A model generated the notes under the pieces. It did not search any database. It was not told the origin of the DNA and worked only from the letters and a program-made list of their open reading frames with translations. Made by a program: the position numbers and the translations under genes. This document shows, piece after piece, positions 43,552 to 51,875 of a DNA stretch of 64,000 nucleotides. The stretch comes from Phycisphaerales bacterium (GTDB lineage Bacteria > Planctomycetota > Phycisphaerae > Phycisphaerales > SM1A02): positions 1 through 64,000 of the forward strand of contig SIAM01000004.1 of the NCBI GenBank assembly GCA_009691785.1, written 5' to 3'. Each line of letters begins with the position of its first letter. Position 1 is the stretch's first letter.

Positions 43552-44147
43552 CGACCAACTCCGGGCCCAGACGGAACCGCGCCCATGCTCCAAATGACTT
43601 TGTTGGTGTGTTCCCAACCAAGCACATTGACGCTGCCGGCGCGAATTGCAAAACTTCTGCCACGCGTCACCGGCAATTCAAGCCATGTGGCAATGAGCAC
43701 GCGCGAAAAATGTCCATGCGTGAACAAGGCCGTGTTTCCAGTGAGTGATTTGCAGCGATCAAGCAATTGCACGGCGCGCTTGTGAACATCCGAAAGATGT
43801 TCACCACCAGGACAACCGTGATGCCATAAATCCCAGCCAGGATTTTTTGCGGCAATTTCGGGCGAGGTCCAACCTTCGTAGTCGCCATAATCCCACTCCG
43901 CTAGAAGCGGCTCAACCCGAACCTGTTTTTCAAGCCCACATAATTGAGCCGTATGAAAAGCGCGAGCGCGCGGGCTTGAAAGAACTGTTTCAAACCGCAA
44001 GGCGCTGACCCAAGGCTTTAATTCAACAGCCGCCGCGTTTCCGCGCGCGGTTAATGGAATATCTGTTTTGCCCGTGTGTCTCCCACTCAAACTCCATTCA
44101 GTTTCAGCGTGGCGAATTACCCAGATTTGCGGAAGGGATTCATTCAT
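43548..44147 (-). CDS. histidine phosphatase family protein (phosphoglycerate mutase-like)
   Basis: 199 aa. The phospho-accepting histidine lies in VIRHAETEWS (about residue 12), and the second catalytic His is in FTHGHFSR near residue 140, both typical of the branch-1 histidine phosphatases. These dephosphorylate small sugars, nucleotides or cobalamin intermediates; the specific substrate cannot be read. It overlaps the crotonase start by 4 nt and lies 14 nt after a lipoprotein gene. The whole run from 44647 to 40934 may be one transcript with an internal promoter at 42590. Confidence 0.86.
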   Translation of the reverse strand: MNESLPQIWVIRHAETEWSLSGRHTGKTDIPLTARGNAAAVELKPWVSALRFETVLSSPRARAFHTAQLCGLEKQVRVEPLLAEWDYGDYEGWTSPEIAAKNPGWDLWHHGCPGGEHLSDVHKRAVQLLDRCKSLTGNTALFTHGHFSRVLIATWLELPVTRGRSFAIRAGSVNVLGWEHTNKVIWSMGAVPSGPGVGR

Positions 44148-44161
44148 AAAAAAACCATTTT

Positions 44162-44647
44162 TTATTTTTTTGTGTTCTGAACGGGATCGGATTGGGGAAC
44201 TGACGAAATTTGATTTGGAAGCGATACAAATAGATCGCGGTGGTACACAAATATGATTCCATCGCTACCCCGAAGCGCGAGACGGTCCTGTTCCACAATT
44301 GGAATAAACGATAATTCCACGCGTTCTGGTGGTGGATCAAGGATTATTTTTAAGGAACCAGACGAAATTTTCCACGTGCCTCGACGCACAAATTGCGCAA
44401 TTCTGGCCGTCATAATTCCACCTTCGCCCAATGAAATTGAAGCACCAATCGGGCTTTCAATAACACTATCAGCCGTCGCCGCCTTTGGGTCTTGGGGTAA
44501 AGAACTATCGCCCGGAGAAAAAATCCAACGACCCACAAGTTGCGGCATTCTTCCATCAACGGCCCGTAAGGTTTTTGGACTCGGTGTCGCAACGCACGAA
44601 GCCAAAACCATTGTTAAAGATAAAACATGAACGGCGCGAAGAACCAT
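44162..44647 (-). CDS. hypothetical lipoprotein
   Basis: 161 aa. The N-terminal signal ends in the lipobox VLASC (Cys18). The mature part is a small beta-rich domain with VGRWIFSPG, MTARIAQFVRRGTWKI and GIIFVYHRD, similar in outline to lipocalin-like or calycin-type small lipoproteins, but no family is recognised. TAACAT lies exactly 6 nt before the ATG, so it is probably the first gene of a leaderless transcript and is followed by the histidine phosphatase gene. Confidence 0.7.
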   Translation of the reverse strand: MVLRAVHVLSLTMVLASCVATPSPKTLRAVDGRMPQLVGRWIFSPGDSSLPQDPKAATADSVIESPIGASISLGEGGIMTARIAQFVRRGTWKISSGSLKIILDPPPERVELSFIPIVEQDRLALRGSDGIIFVYHRDLFVSLPNQISSVPQSDPVQNTKK

Positions 44648-44653
44648 GGCGGC

Positions 44654-44659
44654 ATGTTA
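44654..44659 (-). promoter_or_regulatory. -10 TAACAT for the lipoprotein gene at 44647
   Basis: The minus strand reads TAACAT, then GCCGCC, then ATG. There is no Shine-Dalgarno sequence, and the spacing matches other leaderless-type starts. Confidence 0.5.
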
Positions 44660-44754
44660 CGAGCAAGCGTGAATTATTGCGATCTTTAGAAAATAAATTC
44701 GGACGCCCTACAAAATAAATGACAGTGCGTTAATGATTTAAATTGAGGTTGTTG

Positions 44755-46767
44755 TTAAAGAATTGGCAGTTGAATGTCCAGTCGATACGCGAACGCGCGA
44801 AGCAACAATAGCTCTTGTGTGTTATAGACATTGTCAGCGGCGGCAACGCACACAAGCGCTTTGGCAAGAAGTTGTCGGTCTCGTGGTCCAAGCGCGTCTA
44901 GTCCTTCAAGCGATAAATGAAGCGAGTCAAGAGCGCACTCCGCTGGCGCGGGAATGCTGAGGCCACTCAAACCACACTCCAGGGTTGCAAGATCAAACGC
45001 GCGGGCGCAATGATCCGGACCACAAACTCGCGCCAGCGTTCCTAAAACAATTCGTATGTCGTGAGAGCATTCTTGAATTGAGCGCGTCGATTTCTTTTTT
45101 GACAGCGCACCAAAACGTGTTTCAATTCTTCGAGTTAGAACAATGCGTGTCATCCACTCGAATAAATCAACCTGACCATCCGAGCGCATGGCTGCGGTAA
45201 GTGTTGTTCGGAATGCGACATACTGTTGTTTATTCAGCTGGATCAATGTTGGAACACAAAGATCAAGAACAACCAGGCGAATTTCATCGGGCAAATCCAA
45301 CATATGTAAAGCGAGTTGATCCCAACACGCGACCATTGCTTCGCCAAGTTGTTCCAGTGTGAGCGCGCGCACTTTTTCCCGAATGTCTGGCTGAACGCCA
45401 GTGATGAGCAGCAACAAAACCGCCTGCGCGTCCAAAGGCTCATGCGTCGCTTTTTGCACAGCGTCTGGGATTTTTTTCAATAATGAACGCGCCGCGTCAA
45501 GAGATTCTTGCCCAAGCGATTTGGACATGGTCGCTTTAAGAATATTGGCGCGCGTCATCGAGCCACCACCCGTGTTTGTTGCCGTGCTGGTGATTTGAAA
45601 TGAATCAGAGATATTTTTCTTCGAGTCCACGGACGCTTTTTGTGCGCCGCCAGCCATAAATCCAGCCGCTAATTCAGTCGGGCTACCTGAGGCAACCCCC
45701 GTTAAAGAATCGTAGTTGGCCGAATCCACGCTTGTTGAGCGCGATGATTGGTCAACAACATCATTGATAAACCCACCTTTTTCAATGCGTCGAATGCGCT
45801 CTGGAAGTGGGGGGTGCGTTGAAAGCCAAGAGTGAATTGACTTTGAAAAAAAGAAATGATTTAGGCCGGACGCCGCGGGCGACTGAATTGGCGTGAAAGG
45901 TATACCGCCAATGCGGCGCAACGCGCTTGCAATGCCCGCAGGATTTCTTGAATACTGAACAGCCGAGGCGTCGGCAAGAAATTCTCGCTGACGACTTACA
46001 GCCGCTTGAAGCAGTCGACCAAAGAACGCGCCAACACCGCCGACCACAAGAAGCCCAAGACCAACGGCAACAAACATAAGCGCCGCGCTACCGTGATCAC
46101 CTTTTTTGCTTGAGATGCGCGGAGACGTGGCAATGCGCCCGGCCACCTGAAGCATTACGCGACCAATGAGTGCGATCAACATGACGCCAGCCACAACACA
46201 TGCAATGCGCAAATTGAGTCGCGTGTCCTTGTGCGCAACGTGGCTGAACTCATGTCCCGTGACGCCTTGTAATTCATCGCGGTTCAATTGCGTAATGGCA
46301 CCACGGGTGAAACCAAGCACGGCGTTTTGCGGATTATTTCCCGCGGCGAACGCGTTGATTGCATCCTCTTGCAAAATATAAATTGGTGGAACGGGCATAC
46401 CACTGGCGATGGCCATTTCTTCCACAACGTCGCGCAATGTTTGCTCTTGCGTATTGTTGGTGGAGCCTTGTAACAATTGACCGCCCAACGCCTCGGCCAC
46501 TGATTTACCAGTGCCACCAAGTCGCAGTCGCTGCACGCCCGCGCCAAGAAAAATAATCAAGCAAACCGCGCCAGTGATTTCCAAGAAGATTTCCGAGTTC
46601 CACCAAATTTCCACACCTGTTGCGCCACGATCTTGAGCCTGGGGAATAATGACAAACAGGGCGAGTCCATAGAAACTAAGCGCGACACACGCAATAGCCA
46701 GTATGAAAAGAATCACAAGCCAGATGGTGCGCCGTCTTGCCTGATCTTGGTGCTCGAAGAAATTCAT
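44755..46767 (-). CDS. M48 family (HtpX-like) membrane protease with TerB-like C-terminus
   Basis: 670 aa. Two N-terminal helices (residues 14-40 and 58-78) are followed by an M48 protease with the zinc motif GHEFSHVAHKD (HEFSH near residue 173) and a third ligand likely in SRQREFLADASAV near residue 262. HtpX-type enzymes clear damaged membrane proteins. Residues ~440-670 are helical, with MRSDGQVDLFEW and VCVAAADNVYNTQE segments that resemble TerB-type helical domains (moderate inference). An Asp/Thr-rich linker joins the parts. The LemA gene is upstream on the same strand, a frequent partnership. Confidence 0.9.
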   Translation of the reverse strand: MNFFEHQDQARRRTIWLVILFILAIACVALSFYGLALFVIIPQAQDRGATGVEIWWNSEIFLEITGAVCLIIFLGAGVQRLRLGGTGKSVAEALGGQLLQGSTNNTQEQTLRDVVEEMAIASGMPVPPIYILQEDAINAFAAGNNPQNAVLGFTRGAITQLNRDELQGVTGHEFSHVAHKDTRLNLRIACVVAGVMLIALIGRVMLQVAGRIATSPRISSKKGDHGSAALMFVAVGLGLLVVGGVGAFFGRLLQAAVSRQREFLADASAVQYSRNPAGIASALRRIGGIPFTPIQSPAASGLNHFFFSKSIHSWLSTHPPLPERIRRIEKGGFINDVVDQSSRSTSVDSANYDSLTGVASGSPTELAAGFMAGGAQKASVDSKKNISDSFQITSTATNTGGGSMTRANILKATMSKSLGQESLDAARSLLKKIPDAVQKATHEPLDAQAVLLLLITGVQPDIREKVRALTLEQLGEAMVACWDQLALHMLDLPDEIRLVVLDLCVPTLIQLNKQQYVAFRTTLTAAMRSDGQVDLFEWMTRIVLTRRIETRFGALSKKKSTRSIQECSHDIRIVLGTLARVCGPDHCARAFDLATLECGLSGLSIPAPAECALDSLHLSLEGLDALGPRDRQLLAKALVCVAAADNVYNTQELLLLRAFAYRLDIQLPIL

Positions 46768-46909
46768 TGATTTTTATTTACAAGAAACGCGCTGGAAACA
46801 AAACAAATACAGCGCGGCCACCTTTGAAATTGTTGTCTTGATTTATGTAAGCCAATACAAATCCGCACGATATTGGAAAATTTGCGCGGACATTCTTGGG
46901 CACCTTGCA

Positions 46910-47527
46910 TTAGGAAATTCGCGCGGAAGGAACCGAGCGCGAGTCCTCCGAGGTTGTCCAAAGTTCTGCTTGTTCAAATCGAAAAAATCCCGCGACTACA
47001 TTGCCAGGAAATGTGAGCACGCCCTCGTTATAGCGCATGGCCGCGTCGTTGAATGCTTGTCGTGCGAACGCCACGCGGTTTTCCGTTGAGACCAATTGCT
47101 CTTGAAGGGTAAGAAATTGCGCGCTGGCTTTTAAATCTGGATATGCCTCAACCCGCGCGAACAATCCACGCAATGCGCCGCCAAGCGCCATAGAGGCGGT
47201 GGACAGCGCGCGAATTGCGCCAAAATTTCCAGTCGAGGCTTCGCCCGCCGCGGCGTTCACATCGCCCCGCGCGCGAATGACCGCCTCCAATGTTGTGCGT
47301 TCGTGTTGCATATAGCCCTTCACAACTTCAATTAGGTTAGGAATTAAGTCGGAACGTCGTCGCAGCTGCACATCAATTTGACTAAACGCGTTCGCCATAC
47401 GTACGCGCCGAATGGCAAGTCCGTTGTATAAAATAATCAAAACCACAAGCGCAATGAAAACAAGCGCGATGCTTCCAACAATCAATTGAGAATTTATGAA
47501 CGCGGCAAGTGTCATTGTGAAAGGCAT
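46910..47527 (-). CDS. LemA family membrane protein
   Basis: 205 aa from ATG 47527; ATG 47515 is an alternative. A single N-terminal helix (residues ~12-36) precedes the LemA helical hairpin, which begins with ANAFSQIDVQLRRRSDLIPNL and continues through VVKGYMQHERTTLEAVIRAR. LemA proteins commonly adjoin M48/HtpX proteases, as here, and their role in envelope quality control is only partly understood. The open frame upstream of this start overlaps gmk and is not supported. It lies 142 nt upstream of the M48 gene. Confidence 0.9.
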   Translation of the reverse strand: MPFTMTLAAFINSQLIVGSIALVFIALVVLIILYNGLAIRRVRMANAFSQIDVQLRRRSDLIPNLIEVVKGYMQHERTTLEAVIRARGDVNAAAGEASTGNFGAIRALSTASMALGGALRGLFARVEAYPDLKASAQFLTLQEQLVSTENRVAFARQAFNDAAMRYNEGVLTFPGNVVAGFFRFEQAELWTTSEDSRSVPSARIS

Positions 47528-47615
47528 TATGACGAATTTTGTGTTGGTGATACATGGCGCCAACACATTCACCCAATATTTAAATTTGGAGCCACCAACC
47601 AAATAAAATCCACCG

Positions 47616-48212
47616 TTATTTAGAGAGCGGGGTCTGCAACGGATTCCTGACTCGCGCCGCCACAAGTAGCGCCACTTCTTCAATGGCGGCTGAAAGGTCA
47701 TCATTGATTACGAACGCGTTGTAAACACCATTCTCGCGGGCTCGTTGCATTTCAACGGTCGATTCGCGGAAGCGTCGCTGAATTGCGGATTCATCCTCGC
47801 GACCACGCTGGCGCAGGCGTGTAAGCAGCGACTCGTCGCTGGGGGGAAGAATAAAAATTCCAAGCATTTCTGGATATTTTTCGCGCACAAGTTCCGCACC
47901 TTGCACATCGATATCAAGCACCACTAACTCACCACGCGCCAACGCCCCGTCAACCGGTTGGCGCGGCGTTCCGTACCAACTGCGACCAAACACCTGCGCG
48001 AATTCAATGAACAACTTCTGGTCAATCATTTGTTGAAAAAATTCAGGCGTGATAAAGGAATAGTCCACATCATTTTTTTCCTCATTGGTTGGCGCTCGCG
48101 TGGTGGCGCTTACGCTGAAATGTCCACCAAAGCGGCGAAGCATTTCATGCGCGATTGTGGTCTTGCCCACGCCCGAAGGGCCACTGAGAACCAAAAGTAA
48201 TCCTGCTGCCAT
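47616..48212 (-). CDS. gmk: guanylate kinase
   Basis: 198 aa. It phosphorylates GMP to GDP with ATP. The P-loop is GPSGVGKTT (residues 10-18); the GMP-binding segment is SATTRAPTNEEKNDVDYSF near residue 35, and the lid helix region contains RLRQRGREDE near residue 132. Length is typical. Start ATG 48212 is supported by TAGTAT located 6 nt upstream. It is followed by LemA and M48. It supplies GDP/GTP, also for the diguanylate cyclase. Confidence 0.96.
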   Translation of the reverse strand: MAAGLLLVLSGPSGVGKTTIAHEMLRRFGGHFSVSATTRAPTNEEKNDVDYSFITPEFFQQMIDQKLFIEFAQVFGRSWYGTPRQPVDGALARGELVVLDIDVQGAELVREKYPEMLGIFILPPSDESLLTRLRQRGREDESAIQRRFRESTVEMQRARENGVYNAFVINDDLSAAIEEVALLVAARVRNPLQTPLSK

Positions 48213-48218
48213 AGATCG

Positions 48219-48224
48219 ATACTA
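48219..48224 (-). promoter_or_regulatory. -10 TAGTAT for gmk
   Basis: The minus strand reads TAGTAT followed by CGATCT and ATG 48212, with no Shine-Dalgarno sequence. A weak TTATCA at suitable distance upstream could be a -35. Confidence 0.5.
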
Positions 48225-48278
48225 CGGAGCGCGCTGGAAATTTGATAACGCTTAATTTTTAGCCGAAATAAAGCAAGA

Positions 48279-48590
48279 TTATTGTTGTGGCTGCTCCGCG
48301 CGAAACAGTTGGTAAAGCTTTAAAACAGTCTTGTCGGGCAGCGTTGTGCGCCAACGCGGTCCATATTCCGCATTCATTTGTTGCGCGAAGATCCATTCTT
48401 CTTGAACAGTGTGCGATAAAGTTTTCTTCCACCACGGCAATCCGGTCCCAACAAAACTATTCGAATTACCGTTGTATGAGGCCGCACCAGATGGACGCGA
48501 TACAACACTTGCCGCAACCGTGCCAGCAACACAAATGAAAACCAGAAACAGAATTCGTGTTCTGCGTTGAATATTTAAGCTCCGAGCCAT
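48279..48590 (-). CDS. small secreted or membrane-anchored protein of unknown function
   Basis: 103 aa. An N-terminal basic stretch and hydrophobic helix (residues 13-28) form a signal or anchor. The rest is Ser/Gly/Asn-rich to residue 50, then Trp-rich (LPWWKK, EEWIF) and ends with a helix. No family is recognised. Its start overlaps the stop of the upstream helix-turn-helix gene by 16 nt, which suggests the two are co-translated. Confidence 0.55.
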   Translation of the reverse strand: MARSLNIQRRTRILFLVFICVAGTVAASVVSRPSGAASYNGNSNSFVGTGLPWWKKTLSHTVQEEWIFAQQMNAEYGPRWRTTLPDKTVLKLYQLFRAEQPQQ

Positions 48591-49819
48591 CTGGCGCCTC
48601 CTTCTGCGTTAACAAATCGCGCTTCATTTAAGATGCGCCAACCGGCCGCGCGAAAATTTGGAAACCGCCCCATAGTCCCCGCAATAATTCGCACCTCCTC
48701 ATCATCAAGAACCCACGGCTCATTGACAAGGCGTTGGTGGCGCTCTAAATCCATATGAAATGCGCGCTCGCGCAAACTCCAGTTTTCCAAACGGTCCGCA
48801 ATTTCCATTGCCTTATTTGTGAAGATGGCCATGCGCATTGAAATTACGTCCTCTGGAAAATGTCGCAGCGCAACGTTGCAGCCAAAAATGCACCACCAAC
48901 CCCAACTTTCAAGCCAATCACCAGGCTCGTGAATTGCTACATCAACAACGCGATCAAGAGCCACGGTTAAGCGCTCCAACACTTCGCCAGGCGTCATTTC
49001 ACCAAGCACGGCCCCAACTTCAAGCAAGCCTCCGCGACAAGTATTTGCGATCGCCGCATATCGTTCATCAGCGAATGTATCGGCAAGATCCTCATACTCC
49101 TTCAACGCCTGCACCAATTCGTTGTGGGCGTGCTGGGCATGAATGCGGGCCAAATCACTTTCAATAACAATCATTCGGCGAAAACTATTTCCACGCACAT
49201 AGTGCGCAAACGCATGACACACACGCTCGCGCCGCTCCGTCATGGTGGTGGCTTCCAACAATTCCAAAACTTCATGCGCCGCGGCACGACTTTCCGTGAG
49301 GTTCCACATGGAATAATGCGCGTTAGCCAAATTCACCGTGAGCATTAAGCGAAGACCAGACGGAATTCCGCGCTCAGCAAGAGCCGCCTGCAAACACGGA
49401 ACACTTTTGTTGTATTGACCAAGCCCGTCATACGCGCCAGCCATACGATTTGCGGCAAGTGCCTGCTCGCTTGGCGTTGTTGCAATGCGCCTCATTTGAT
49501 TTGCAATCGCCAACATTTGACGAAATTTTCCCTCGCCATGCGCGGCGCGCGCATTGGTGTCAAGCAACGCGTAGTCGCCTTCAATTTTCTGATCGGTATC
49601 GGCGGTCCAAACACCGTCAATCACATCGCCAACACTCCAATCAAGGGCGTCGGCAAGACCAACAATTAAATCTAATTTTGGATTTCCACTTTCTGGCAAA
49701 AGCTTTCCAGCGTCACGACCTAACGCACGTGAAACTTCTCCGCGCGACCAACCCCGATACACCTTGGCTAAATCAATAAATTTTGCCAAACGTTCTCGCC
49801 GATCTTCGGCTGTTCGCAT
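48575..49819 (-). CDS. predicted regulator with XRE-like N-terminus and helical repeats
   Basis: 414 aa. The first ~65 residues (WSRGEVSRALGRDAGKLLP, then LDLIVGLADALDWSVGDVI) fit a helix-turn-helix of the Cro/XRE kind. The remainder consists of alpha-helical repeats with TPR-like spacing (about residues 85-400), as in transcriptional regulators that bind peptides or ligands. No kinase, receiver or DNA-modifying motif is visible. AAGGA lies 9 nt before the ATG. A GTCGG/CCGAC inverted repeat is 17-36 nt upstream and may be an operator. It is followed by a small secreted protein that overlaps it. Confidence 0.6.
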   Translation of the reverse strand: MRTAEDRRERLAKFIDLAKVYRGWSRGEVSRALGRDAGKLLPESGNPKLDLIVGLADALDWSVGDVIDGVWTADTDQKIEGDYALLDTNARAAHGEGKFRQMLAIANQMRRIATTPSEQALAANRMAGAYDGLGQYNKSVPCLQAALAERGIPSGLRLMLTVNLANAHYSMWNLTESRAAAHEVLELLEATTMTERRERVCHAFAHYVRGNSFRRMIVIESDLARIHAQHAHNELVQALKEYEDLADTFADERYAAIANTCRGGLLEVGAVLGEMTPGEVLERLTVALDRVVDVAIHEPGDWLESWGWWCIFGCNVALRHFPEDVISMRMAIFTNKAMEIADRLENWSLRERAFHMDLERHQRLVNEPWVLDDEEVRIIAGTMGRFPNFRAAGWRILNEARFVNAEGGARWLGA

Positions 49820-50207
49820 TCTGTCCTATCCTTTTGTCGGACCCACGTGACCGACATGCCGCATCTACACAACAGAATGATGACACGCATTGAGCGGGTT
49901 TCAAAAGATAGAAGGAAATTTCACAGTTATTTTACCTTCGTATTTAATAAGCCCTTAAATAGTTACGACCACGGCGTGACTGTTTACGGCTTGCACACAA
50001 ATGTACATTAACTTAAAAATTAACAAACCAACCCGGTTGACAAGAGGTGTGTGGTCTGGAGATGGTTTGTTCATGACAAAGAATATCTCGCTTGATTGGG
50101 CTTCCAACCCCGCATCAACCGTACATCAACCCAGATTCTGCTTGCGCCAAACCGCGCACCCAAGCACATGTCTGGTTGCGCGAAAAGTGTTACAGGCACA
50201 CAGAAAA
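49820..50207. other. 388-bp spacer with no convincing gene
   Basis: Between the regulator start and the lpd stop. It has mixed composition, a short GTCGG/CCGAC inverted repeat at 49836-49855 near the regulator start, and an open plus-strand frame from 50001 that runs on into the lpd antisense and shows no coding character. No RNA gene, tRNA or clear terminator hairpin is seen. Confidence 0.5.
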
Positions 50208-51698
50208 TTATCCGTGAATCACGCGGCCCTCGGACGCCAATGCGGCCTCATGAATACTTTCGGCCATTGTTGGATGCGCATGCACCGTGGAGATAATGTC
50301 CTCGATTGTGGCTTCAAGACGCTTGGCAATGCAAATTTCATGGATCAATTCGCTGGCGTCTTCGCCAAAAATATGAGCGCCTAAAATTTCACCGTACGGC
50401 TTGCTGGCGATAAGTTTGACAAGGCCCTCGGTGGCGCCAACGGCAATGGCTTTGCCGTGCGCCTTCAGTGGATATTTTCCAACCGTGTACAACAAGCCCT
50501 TGGCTTTCGCATCGCGCTCGGTCATGCCAACGCTTGCCACTTGCGGATTGCAATAAGTGGCGCCTGGAATGCTTGCGTAATCCACACCCAAAGTATGGTG
50601 GCCCATGAATCGTTCAACACACGCCACGGCTTCTTCGCTTGCAACATGCGCCAACCATGGCGGCCCAATCACATCGCCAATGGCGTACACGCCTGGCAGG
50701 TTGGTTTGATATGTCGGTTCAGATTTTTCCGTGTAGTCCGTCCATATATGTCCACGCGCCGGACCCGCGTCCCACATTTTTAAACCAAGCGACGCAGCGC
50801 ACAAACCTTCAACGCGCGCACGCACACCTGCGGCCACAAGAATCACTTCACACTCCAGAACTTTCTTGCTGCCATCCTTCACGTTTTCAACCGTGATCTT
50901 GGCGCCACTCGCGCCCTTGTCAACACTGGCCGCTTTGTGACCGGTGAGAAATAGAATGCCTTGCTTCTCAAAAGACTTTTGCGCCGCGGCGCAAATATCA
51001 TCGTCTTCTACAGGAAGAATGCGATCCTGCATTTCAATAACCGTGACCTTGGTGCCAAACGAGTTGTAGAAATAAGCGAACTCCATGCCAATTGCTCCCG
51101 AACCAATAATGACCATGGTCGCGGGCTTTTTGGGCAAATTCATGGCTTCATAACTTGAGATAACAACCTTGCCGTCGTTTGGAGCGAAGGGAAGTTGCAC
51201 GGGTTGAGCGCCAGTGGAAATAAGAATGCGGTCAGCTTCAATGGTCTCACCAGCGCCGTCGCCGGAACCACCGTAGTACGCGCCCGTGGCTTTGCCTACC
51301 AGAATTGTGCACGGCGCGGCGCCAGCTTTGCCCGAAAGAATTTTCGCGTGGCCAACAATGTGCTCAATTTTATTTTTCTTGAACAGGTACGCAATTCCAG
51401 AATTCAACTGACCCGTGATGTTGCGGCTTCGACCCACAACCTTGCTCCAATCCACCGCCACATCGGTGGGCTTGAATTGAAAACCCCACTCCGCGCCGTG
51501 AGTGATGGCCTCGCGGTAAAGTTCGGCGTTATGCAGCAGGGCCTTGGTTGGAATGCATCCCCAATTCAGGCACACGCCACCAAGTTTGTCGCGTTCAACG
51601 CACGCCACCTTTAAACCCATTTGCGCGGCGCGAATGGCGCCAACATAACCACCAGGACCGCCACCAATCACCACAAGATCAAAGCGTTTTAGGACCAT
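50208..51698 (-). CDS. lpd: dihydrolipoamide dehydrogenase (E3)
   Basis: 496 aa flavoprotein that reoxidises dihydrolipoamide on E2 with NAD+. FAD site GGGPGGYVGAIRAAQ lies near residue 12, the redox disulfide is in GGVCLNWGCIPTKAL (Cys42/Cys47-type pair), the NAD site is IGSGAIGMEFAYFY near residue 195, and the C-terminal catalytic pair is in HAHPTMAESIHEA near residue 478. GGAG lies 9 nt before the ATG. It is the likely E3 for the E1/E2 set at 34019-37601, encoded 13 kb away. A TCGCTACGAT promoter lies about 87 nt upstream. Confidence 0.96.
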   Translation of the reverse strand: MVLKRFDLVVIGGGPGGYVGAIRAAQMGLKVACVERDKLGGVCLNWGCIPTKALLHNAELYREAITHGAEWGFQFKPTDVAVDWSKVVGRSRNITGQLNSGIAYLFKKNKIEHIVGHAKILSGKAGAAPCTILVGKATGAYYGGSGDGAGETIEADRILISTGAQPVQLPFAPNDGKVVISSYEAMNLPKKPATMVIIGSGAIGMEFAYFYNSFGTKVTVIEMQDRILPVEDDDICAAAQKSFEKQGILFLTGHKAASVDKGASGAKITVENVKDGSKKVLECEVILVAAGVRARVEGLCAASLGLKMWDAGPARGHIWTDYTEKSEPTYQTNLPGVYAIGDVIGPPWLAHVASEEAVACVERFMGHHTLGVDYASIPGATYCNPQVASVGMTERDAKAKGLLYTVGKYPLKAHGKAIAVGATEGLVKLIASKPYGEILGAHIFGEDASELIHEICIAKRLEATIEDIISTVHAHPTMAESIHEAALASEGRVIHG

Positions 51699-51785
51699 AA
51701 ATGCAATCTCCAGATCGAATCAATTTGAACAATGTGAATTCTTGGGACATCCAAGAAAATATATACAAGTTTCGTTTGAGAAGTT

Positions 51786-51795
51786 ATCGTAGCGA
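51786..51795 (-). promoter_or_regulatory. TCGCTACGAT extended -10 for lpd
   Basis: The minus strand carries TCGCTACGAT, with TACGAT as -10 (51791-51786). It gives a leader of about 80 nt before lpd, consistent with the GGAG ribosome site there. Confidence 0.45.
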
Positions 51796-51853
51796 TGGTC
51801 GAGGCGTTGGGCGGGAAGTTTCATTTATAAAATTACTTTCTTGCAAAGAGTTT

Positions 51854-51859
51854 TATAAT
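51854..51859 (+). promoter_or_regulatory. consensus -10 TATAAT for the hybrid kinase gene
   Basis: TATAAT lies 16 nt before ATG 51876, with GGAAAG/GGTG purine-rich sequence between them. No good -35 is visible at 17 nt. Confidence 0.5.
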
Positions 51860-51875
51860 CGGAAAGTGGTGATCT

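Noticed and set aside
50001-50384. A plus-strand frame in the spacer before lpd
   Set aside because: Only the first part lies in the spacer, and the rest is antisense to lpd. No motif, ribosome site or coding composition supports it.
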